In this document: positions 8,061 to 17,100 of the stretch, in pieces
Layout of the letters: each line of letters begins with the position of its first letter
How positions within the stretch are numbered: the stretch's first letter is position 1
DNA from: CAUZFZ01 sp963579025
Lineage (GTDB): Bacteria; Planctomycetota; Planctomycetia; Planctomycetales; Planctomycetaceae
NCBI GenBank assembly: GCA_963579025.1
Contig: CAUZFZ010000071.1
Coordinates: 1 to 46,958, forward strand
Direction of reading: 5' to 3'
Length of the DNA: 46,958 bases
Notes under the pieces: model-generated
What the model saw: the letters and a program-made list of their open reading frames with translations, nothing else
What the model was told of the DNA's origin: nothing
The model's database searches: none
Translations under genes and position numbers: made by a program

Positions 8061-10844
8061 TCAGTGCTGCAATATAAACTCTTTCGTGTTGATCAGTCCC
8101 CACAGAATCCCCTGCAGGCCCTTCTCCGGAGTTTCAGATTGCTTCAGGTATTCGAGGCACGCCGCCAGCTCCGGTTCAAGCGGCGGACGGCTGACCGAAC
8201 TGAGATACAGCCGCTCAATCTGCTGCGGCGGTTCTGAAGTCTCCTTGACAACCTTCGCCACCAGCCCGGCCGGGTCTTCAATCTTCTTCCACACACGCGG
8301 ATGATTTGCGAAGCTCAACACCTGCAGCATCGATGCGTCCGATTGACGCTCGCAGTCACATTGAATCGAGCTGTTTCGATCCGGTTTCCCGAACTGCTCG
8401 AGCATGAACGCCACAAACGAATTCCGCGGCATGTAGGGGATCTCGACAGTGCGCATCTCTTCCGGCCAGTGGTAGTACCGCATGTCCAGATTCTCAGTCG
8501 TTCCGGTCGCCTGATTGAGTGCGTCCAGCAGGACTTCGGCTGGCAGACGTCGCAAGGGAAATGCGGCATAGCTCGCCGGGTCGGAACGGCTGTCGGCAAG
8601 ACTCGTCTGCTGATAAGTGCGGCTGTTGAGAATCATCCGATGCAGCCATTTGAGGTCGTAGCCGTTGGATACGAACCCCGAACACAGATCGTCGAGCAGT
8701 TGCGGATGACTGGGTGGATTGAACGGCGACAGGTCGTCCGGCGGGTCGACGATGCCGCGACCGAAATAGTGCGCCCACACGCGGTTAACGATCGCGCGTG
8801 TGAAAAACGGATTGTCCGGCCGGCGAAGCCACTCAACGACTTTTTGCCGCGGATCCTCGTCAGGTTTGATCGACACGGAGGCCGTCTCGCCGAGCAATCG
8901 GAATGTCTCGGAAGTCTGTGTGCCCAGTGGACTCGTCACGCTGGCAAACGCCTTCGGCGCCTGTTCTTCGTTCAGGATGTGAATCTGAGCGTGCAAAACT
9001 CGCTTGGCGACTTCACCCGGCAGGAACTTACTGCGACGGTCCAGCTCCTGAATCTCTTTCTGAAGCTTTGCATTCTCGGCAATAACTTTGTCGAGCGGCG
9101 CAAGTTGGTTCCGCTTCTCATCGGCGACCTGCCGTTGCTCCGACACCTTGGCGGCAGCCTGTTCGATCTTCTGAGTCAGTGCGTCACGCTGCTGTTTCTG
9201 ATCAGCCGGTAACGCATCTCGCTGTTCCGTGAGATTCTTCGCCTGTTGCTCGAACGAAGCGATTTGCTGTTCGGCCCGATTCAGCTCGCCTCGAATCCGA
9301 TTCGCGTCCTGCTGAGCCTTCTTCGCGGCATCAGCGGATGTTTTGCCTTTGCCGGCTTTCAGCTTCTTGACCTCTTCAGCCAGCTTCTTGCCTTCGTCGT
9401 TGAACTGCTTGAACAGCTTGCCTTCCTCGGGGTACTTCTTCTCGTTCTGTCCGTTAAAGCCCACCTTGCGCACGCGCATGAAGAAGTTGGCGAAGCTCAG
9501 CAGATCGTCCTGCTGCCAGACATCGTGCGGATGGCGGTGACACTGGGCACATTCCAGACGCAGCCCCAGAAACGCATGCGCCAATTGCAGAGTTCCAGAA
9601 ACTCCAATCGCGCCTTTGCGTTGCCAGTATGCGTCGAGAGTCCGACGCTTCGCGTAGACCTCAAGATCGGTCCGTGGAGTTTTGTAACCGGCCTGCAGCG
9701 AAACCACTTCGTTGCTCCATTCTTCGAGGCTGCGTCCCTCGCGGCTGGTCGCCGTCAGAATTCTTGCAGCGAACTCGTCGTAAGGCGTGTTCTCTTCGAG
9801 CCGTGCCCGCACCCAGGCCTGAAACCGCGGCGCGTCCTGCTCCTTCTTCAGGCCGTCCGCGTACACACCGAAGTCGGCTGCCCCCAGCAAGTCGCAGAAC
9901 TTCAATGCCCACAGCGCCGCGTATCCCGACTTATCGAGCAACTGATCGATCTTCTTTGACCGCTTGTCAGGATCATCGTCGGCCAGAAACGAGACAACCT
10001 CGTCCGGCCCGGGCAGTTGCCCCGTGATGTCCAGGCGGACGCGACGCAGAAAACCGGCGTCGTCAATGAGTCCGGCAGGAGCGAGGTTCAACCGCTTGAG
10101 CTTGGCCAGAATCCGCTCGTCGAGCGAATTGAACGGCCGAGCCGTAGCGAAGACCTCATCAGCGATGCGTTCCGGCCTGGCGACCTCGATCATCGCGATC
10201 ACCGGTTCCGAGCCAAACCGCACCAGGACGGCAGTGCTGCCGGCACTGACCGCAGTGACATTGCCATCGCGATCAACCTCAGCGATGCCGCCTGCTTTCG
10301 ACTCGAACGAACACAGATGGGTGACGTCTTCAACGACGCCTCCGGCAAACTCAGCTTCGACCTTCAGCGAGTACGCGTCTCCAGTCTTCGCCGTCTGCTG
10401 CAATGGATTCACCTTGAGCGAAACGACACGCCCATCGTCCACGGAATCCAGCATCGCACCGGCAGCGACCCAGCGACTGAGCAGCCCGTATTCAGGGCTG
10501 TCCGCCCGAGTGACCTGACCGCCACCATGCGGGATTGCTCCGCGCGCCTTCAGCAGAACGAGGCTGTCTTCTGAACGGAGAAGATTCACGCGTCGGCCGG
10601 CTTCCGCGCGACGCAATTGCTCGTGATCCGCTGCTGGGTCAGCACCAAAGAGAGACAGGCGGAATCCGTTCTGTCCCTGCACAGCTCCGTGACAGGAACC
10701 GGCGTTGCATCCCAGGCGGCTCAACAGTGGAACGACGTGTCGGGCAAATGACGGAGCATCCTGCGCTGCTGCTGGTCGCATGCGCGTGGCAGACAACAGC
10801 AACAGGCACACAACCGGGTACAGTCGGTAAGGACGCGTACGCAT
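8061..10844 (-). CDS. DUF1549/DUF1553 haem-motif protein (planctomycete cytochrome type) with Big2 domain and coiled coil
   Basis: A secreted multidomain protein of 927 residues. A signal peptide (YPVVCLLLLSATRMRPAAA) is followed by a conserved N-terminal motif GCNAGSCHG (C-x4-C-H), then a bacterial Ig-like Big2 domain (VNPLQQTAKTGD to VAVSAGSTAVLVR). DUF1549 follows (SLDERILAKLKRLNLAP, RRVRLDITGQLP). A true CxxCH site, ECAQCHRHPHD, lies near residue 440. A lysine/glutamine-rich coiled coil of roughly 130 residues comes next, and then DUF1553 (FTRAIVNRVWAHYFGRG to GLINTKEFILQH). CxxCH suggests a covalent c-type haem, so an electron-transfer role in the periplasm is plausible but unproven. I chose the ATG at 10844, which starts the signal peptide and has GGAG nine bases upstream, over the upstream GTG. 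It probably forms an operon with the DUF1501 gene. Confidence 0.9.
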   Translation of the reverse strand: MRTRPYRLYPVVCLLLLSATRMRPAAAQDAPSFARHVVPLLSRLGCNAGSCHGAVQGQNGFRLSLFGADPAADHEQLRRAEAGRRVNLLRSEDSLVLLKARGAIPHGGGQVTRADSPEYGLLSRWVAAGAMLDSVDDGRVVSLKVNPLQQTAKTGDAYSLKVEAEFAGGVVEDVTHLCSFESKAGGIAEVDRDGNVTAVSAGSTAVLVRFGSEPVIAMIEVARPERIADEVFATARPFNSLDERILAKLKRLNLAPAGLIDDAGFLRRVRLDITGQLPGPDEVVSFLADDDPDKRSKKIDQLLDKSGYAALWALKFCDLLGAADFGVYADGLKKEQDAPRFQAWVRARLEENTPYDEFAARILTATSREGRSLEEWSNEVVSLQAGYKTPRTDLEVYAKRRTLDAYWQRKGAIGVSGTLQLAHAFLGLRLECAQCHRHPHDVWQQDDLLSFANFFMRVRKVGFNGQNEKKYPEEGKLFKQFNDEGKKLAEEVKKLKAGKGKTSADAAKKAQQDANRIRGELNRAEQQIASFEQQAKNLTEQRDALPADQKQQRDALTQKIEQAAAKVSEQRQVADEKRNQLAPLDKVIAENAKLQKEIQELDRRSKFLPGEVAKRVLHAQIHILNEEQAPKAFASVTSPLGTQTSETFRLLGETASVSIKPDEDPRQKVVEWLRRPDNPFFTRAIVNRVWAHYFGRGIVDPPDDLSPFNPPSHPQLLDDLCSGFVSNGYDLKWLHRMILNSRTYQQTSLADSRSDPASYAAFPLRRLPAEVLLDALNQATGTTENLDMRYYHWPEEMRTVEIPYMPRNSFVAFMLEQFGKPDRNSSIQCDCERQSDASMLQVLSFANHPRVWKKIEDPAGLVAKVVKETSEPPQQIERLYLSSVSRPPLEPELAACLEYLKQSETPEKGLQGILWGLINTKEFILQH

Positions 10845-10880
10845 GACGTCAAACTCCAGATTCGGCCGCAACAAATTCAC

Positions 10881-11176
10881 ACGCCAGTCTCTGGAAGACA
10901 GTATGCCAATGTCGTTCGAAACCGAGAACCGAAGGGGTCGCTTACGTCGCCAGACTTTGGCCGGACCCGATCCTGAGGGGCGACCAACTTGTTGTCGAGT
11001 GCGTCTCGGAAGCCGGATAGATTCTTCAGTCGTGAGGCCTGTGCGCCTTGCGCACGCACTTGAATTTCACGCGAAGTCACAAACAGGGGCCTTGTAGACT
11101 TTGCGTCTTAGCGCCTTTGCGTGAGTCCCTGTTTGCTTACGGCGTCGCCGCCCAAGGGTCCGCAACTCGTCCATTC
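10881..11176. other. Intergenic gap with small hairpins
   Basis: No gene is seen. It contains a perfect 6-bp hairpin at about 11041-11055 (GTGCGC, CTT, GCGCAC). A longer stem pairs CAAACAGGG (11080-11088) with CCCTGTTTG (11127-11135) around a loop holding the low-complexity phrase TTTGCGTCTTAGCGCCTTTGCGTG. The stem lies just beyond the stop of the giant gene's neighbour and could act as a terminator or be a dispersed repeat. Confidence 0.45.
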
Positions 11177-14100
11177 CTATTGAAATGGCAGGTACTCATC
11201 GAGTGCGTCGGCGAAGAAATCGTCTGTGTCGCCGAGCGAATCGTGCCGGTCGCCCAGAGGCAGGTAGGCTGACATCAGGTTGTCGGGATGGGTGATCGGA
11301 TCGACGTCGGGACGACCCAGGATGTGACCGAATTCATGAGTGATCACGGTCAGCAGGTCGTACCGATCGCCCGACGTCAAATCCAGTTGCAGGCTCCATC
11401 CGTGACCGGCTCCGTCGTCATCGATCACCACCTGACCGAGCGGTGTCGTCAGGCCCAGAGCTCCGTTCCGACCGAAGTCGCGAATGATGATTGGCGTCGA
11501 CTCCAGCAAGGCGATCTCTTCGGCCGTTGCACCGTTGTCTTCCCACGCGGCGATGGCGATATCGACGACGAAGTCGACGTGATCGCGTGGGACCGGATCA
11601 ACATGCCCGCCTGCAAGGCGTCTTCCCGCGACGATCGGTGCCGGCAACGGAAACGGTTGTCCCTGCTGAATCAGATCGACGCCCGGCGTCGCCCACAGAG
11701 GTGACGGGCCGTTGCCGTTCTCGAACGTGATGTCCAGGAATCCGTCCGCTCCTGTGTCCATCGCCGCGGTAAACGCAACCACCACGAATTCGCCTGCTGT
11801 CGTGTTGGTGGTTGTCGCGGCGATGCCTTCAATCGTGACCTTCGTACTGGCGTCGAAGTTCTGCGATCCCACGTACACCGTGCCGTCGTACAACGCACCG
11901 GAATCCACCTGCACGCGGAATGTGCGCGAACCCAGCACCTGGTGACCTGAGTGGTAATCGCGATACAGATCCGTCGTCAGCACATTGAAGGCATTCGACA
12001 GGCTGTCGTCGTCCTCGTTGGGCACGCCGGCATCGAACGAGTTCGGCGACGAAAGCCAGCCGTGACCGCTGGACGGGTCGACGTCCGTTCGGAGTACTCC
12101 GATGAAACCGGCAGCCGTGATTGATGGACCCGGTCCATCAGCCGAATATGTGTGGTTGAAGTCAAATCGTCGTGACGGAGCCAACACGAAGTCGAGCAGT
12201 GTCGGGTCACTCACAGTCGTATTGTGCTCACCGTCCAGCGAGGTCGCTGTCAGCGTCGGCGTTGCGGGAGTACCTGGAGCGACGATGTCGAACGCGATGC
12301 TGCCGCCGCTGACATCGATCTGCACTCCCTCAATTCCATCGTTCACGTCAGGCGTAATGATCGTTCCCGCCGAAGTAGAAATCGTGACCTCTTCGCCATC
12401 CGTCAGCAGCGTCGTGGCCTGGACCGTGGCGATCGTCAAGCCATCGGCCGGAACCGCACCGACATCCGGAGTAAAGACAAACGACAGGACTTCGGCTCGC
12501 GGTCGAATCTGCAGTCCGTTCACAACCCAGTAAGCGTGGCCCACCGTGTCTGAGAATTCGAATTCCGCGATTCCGTTTCCACCCACGGAGAACGAAAACG
12601 GAACCTGAATGTGACTGGTAGCGGTTGTGGAAACACCGGCGATCTTATTAACGCCGTTCACATCCAGCGTGATGCCATCGTGGTCCTGACTGTCACCAAA
12701 GGTGGCCAGTGCGTCGTAGTCACCTGGTGGCAGATCAACTCGGAACGTCTGAGCAACATTAGAACTGGCCCCATCACGTCGCAGGTCACCCAGCGTGCCA
12801 GACGTGGCGCCGTCGTCGAAGCTGTAAGGACTCGTCAGCCAGCCAAAACCGTTTTGGGCCAAATACAGGTCGGTCGACAGAACGCTCAGGAACCCACCCG
12901 GAAAACTTCCGGTGGCGACAGGTGCCTGTGTTGGAGAGATGGACTGGAAAATGCCCGCGTGGATTTGGGCTCCGTGGTTGAAATCAAAGTTGCGAGTCTC
13001 GGGCAGCACGTAGTTCAACAGCGAACAGCCCAGACCCTGGCCGTTGACGTCCACAAACTTGACCAGTGCCTCGCCCGTGCCCGAGGGACGCAGAATCATG
13101 ATGTCGGCTTCGCCGTTGCTGTCTGTCGGCACCTGAATGCCATCGATGTCTGGATCCGCATCCACGTTGACGATCTGACCCAGGTCGATGGAGACCGTGA
13201 CGTAGGAATCGGCCGGGGCTGCATGCAGGCGGAACGTGTCAGTCGTGACACCATCCGCACCCAGCGCCCCCACGCCTGTCAGATTCAGGCCCATGGTCAG
13301 CAGATTGGCCGGTCGAATGGCGATACCGTTGACCGAGAAGATATCGGGACTGTCCGTTGGTTGAATGAATTCCAGATCAAGCGTGCCGTCGGTAACAAGC
13401 ACCGCGAATGTTGCCTGAGTGGAAACAGCCGGAGGACTGTCGATCCCGGACGCTAATACGTCGCCGGTGTCGTTGTCGCGAATCTCCTGCCCCGTCACGC
13501 TGGTGTAGGCATTGCCCAGGGTGACATCGACCGAGTACCAGCCGTTGTCCAGGTCGACCGTGAAGATGCCGTTGGCATTCAGAGCATGGCCGTCACGGAT
13601 GAGTGCTTCGAACGGACCGGAGTAGTACCCATCGTCCCGTTCAAAACTGTGGACGGCCGATTGCCAGCCAAAGCCGAGTCCGTCCGAATAAAGCGTGTCG
13701 CGCAGGACAGGGACATAGCCTGTCTGCGTGGGACTCACTTGAACCGACGAAGCCGTGTTCGAGTGTTCAAAGTCGAACGAGATGGGATCGCTGGTTCCCA
13801 GCGGATTGAGCGGGAAGCTTTCGATGTCTCGGAAGTTGATCGGCAGGAACGGATTGGGGCTTCCACCATTCGTCAGGATTGTCTTCCCATCGAGGATGAA
13901 CGTGTTCCCCAGCGGATCGAAGTTCAGTGTGTCGCCCGGCGGCACACCGGGATCACCGAAGCTGGGATTGTCCCCATCGATCGTGATCTCCGCCGTCTGC
14001 GATGGCTGCACGTTGAACGTGTCATTCTGGCTGCGTCCACGAACCGTGAATCGTTCCAGTGTCTCCGTATAGTTGACCTGCTCGCCTTCGGTGACGCTCA

Positions 14101-17100
14101 ACACAGAACCGCCTGTCTGAGGGTTCACACCGTTGGCGTCGTTGTTGGTAACGTCGAATGTTTCAGCCAGACCGGGAGTTCCCAGGAACCGGCCGCGGTC
14201 GTTACCACTGGTGCCCGAGTCAACGATGTCGATCGCGGCAGCGCCACCCGTCAGCCGACCGAAGACCACGCGATAGAGATCGCCGCCATCCTGACCGTCG
14301 ATCAACGTTGAATCGACGGTATGACCAACGCCAGGATCGATCGTGATCTGATCGTTGTCAGGTCCACCGGTAATCACTGCCTGCGACCCGCTCGTGATGG
14401 TTCCAAACACGTCAATCATCGAGCCGACGCCAGGATCGGCGTCCGGATTGTCACCGAACAGGAAGACCGTTCCGGCCGGAGCCGCGACTGTGGAACTGTC
14501 TTCCAGAAGCAGATTGTCACCGGCTGTGAGTGTCGCGTCCGCTCCAGCCGAAACCGTGATGGTGGTCTTTACGGTCAAGTCATCGCCAGTCGCAGCACTG
14601 TCTGTTGCGGTCAGAATGACATTCGCCCCGGACGTGACGTCTTCGGCAACGACCATTGGACTGGCGGTTGTGATACGCACATCACCACTGGCCGAGACCC
14701 CCATCGTGCCGACATCAACGTTGCCGATCGTCAGCGGACCCGTGTTATCCAGCACGAAGGCACCATTGCCTCCGCTGCCTTCCACTCGACTGATTCGGGA
14801 CTCGATCGCGTTTGCCACAACGCCCACACCGTCGAGTGCCGTGAGCAGGGCTTCCCCTGCCGTCAGGTTCACTCCCGTCGGATCAAAGTCACGAATCCCA
14901 CCCATGCCTGCATTGATCGTGATCCGTCCGGCTCCCGTACCTGCCGTCAGCTCACGAATACGAGCGTCTCCGCTGCCACCGAGCAGACCGTTGTTGACTG
15001 TGATGACAATGGCCGAGTCCGTGTCGTTGGTCGTTCGCACAAATCCGTTTGTACTCTGGCCGAAACTCTGATTTCCGGAAGGAAGGACATTCGCGGCCAG
15101 TCGGACAGTCTGGTTGGTCGCATCGAGACCGGAGTTGAGTGAAATCCCGTCTCGGGCTTCAACATCGACTCGCTTTGTTGAAGTCACATCGGCGTTCAAT
15201 GTGATAAAGGCCGTGGTGTTTCGTGTCATGATGCCAGAGAAGTCACCGCCGCGGACACGGACGATGCCAACGCGACTGGTATCGAGTCCGTCCTGACCGT
15301 TTCCGGTGGCAGTCACATTGCGCACGTCAACATTACCCGTGACCTCCAGCTCAATGCCGTCACTGCCGTTACCTGTCAGCGCACTGTCCCGCACGAGCAC
15401 GTTCTTTCCGAACGTGTTCCGGACATTCAACCCGTCCTGAGTATTTCCATTTGCTGTGACATTGCGGACGGTCACGTCCTGAACGTCATCCAGCTCAATA
15501 CCGTGACCGGCGTTGCCTGAGTACGACCCGCCGTTGATCAGGATCGAACCGGACGGATCAATGTCAGCCCCGTCGGAGCCGTTTCCATTAACCGCCGCAC
15601 CGAGCAATGTGACGCTGACGGAGATGTTGTCCGCTTCGAGTCCAGTGAGTCCGTTGTTCGAGAATGAACCACCCGTGACGAGTACGGTGAGAGCCTCATC
15701 CACATCCATGCCGTCAAAGTCGTTGTCCTCGGATGTCACGTTGAAGAGTGTCACATCCTCGACATCGTCCAGTTCGATTCCGTCGTCGGTGTTCCGTCCG
15801 AATAGACTTGACAAGATCATCACATCGCGAGCCGTACGCACATGGAGACCTTCGAGGCCATTCAACTCGGCTGAGATATTCTGGACCGTCACGTCACGCA
15901 CATCATCGAGCAGGATGCCGTGGCCGACATTGCTGGAGTACGTTCCTCCCGACACGACGACATCCAGGACGGGATCAATGTCAATTCCCTCGCCGCCGTT
16001 GCCCGTCGCGACAACGTCGTTAAGAGAGATAACAGCCGTTCCGTCAGTGCCATCCACATCCAGTCCATCGTCGGTGTTGTCAATCAGTTCGATATTGGTG
16101 AGTGTCAGACTTGTTACGTTTCCCGCGGAGATGCCATCAACGGCATCCGTGATACGCAGGTTCTCAAAGACGACCGTCGTTCCCGCCGCGACGTCAAAGC
16201 CGTTGCCAGCGGTGGGATCGACCACGGCATCGCCGGCCGTCGTCGATGTTCCTCGGATGGTGACATCACGGGTCACCGAGACGGACTCGGGGTAGTTACC
16301 GGGATACACCTTGACCTCGCCGCCAGACGCGACGACAGCGACCGCCGTGCTGATGTCCGAGAATCGATCGAAGCCGAAGATACCACCGTCGATGGCGGTG
16401 CCCGGAGTGGGGTTGCCGTAGTCGTCGTCAACGAAGACACATTCCGGACTGGCACTGATCGTCAAACGGACATCCTCGACTTCGCCATCGAGGGCAAGGC
16501 CACCGATTCCAAGTCCGCCTGTCGTGCTGACCCGGAATCGACCATACGACGTCGTCGTTGTAATGGGCGTGTCGGCCGGAGCTGTGAACGGAATCGTGTT
16601 GCTGCCCGCGGTAAGAATGATGCTGCCGCCGCCAAGCTGCTCGTCTCCATCGAACATTCCGTTCGCGTCGAAATCGATCCATGCATCGAGCATGCCGCCT
16701 GCCGGAGCATTGACGACGACCGAACCTGACCCGTGGCGGGCGATCGGACTGGGTGCCGCGACACCGTCCTCGTCGTCATCGCCGGTCAGATCGTCGCCGA
16801 ACCCGTTGAGTGGGAATCCAGCGTCGCCTTCACCGTCACGCAGTGTTCCAAGTGTCGGGCCACTGAGAAGGTGACTCGGCCCCCCGCTGACCAGAAGCGT
16901 CGTGTAGGAGTCGGGAGCGTCACCAAAGTCGGGGGAGCCTTGCAGGAAGATGGCTTCGGCCTCTGCGGGAGACGTCGCAAAAATCAGCAGGTACTCGGCC
17001 GTGACGGTTTCGCCGTCGTCGATATCGCCGAAGTCAAATGCGATTGAGGCGCTGCGATTCGCCACTACTCCGTTGGGATCAAACGGTGAATCCAGCACGT

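Noticed and set aside
8061..10844. GCNAGSCHG motif as a second covalent haem site
   Set aside because: The spacing is C-x4-C-H rather than CxxCH. The motif is conserved in the family but is not a standard haem-attachment site; only CAQCH was counted.
12611..13456. Antisense ORFs within the giant genes, some over 250 residues
   Set aside because: They are opposite to convincing domains, vary in frame and show repetitive composition that mirrors the coding strand.
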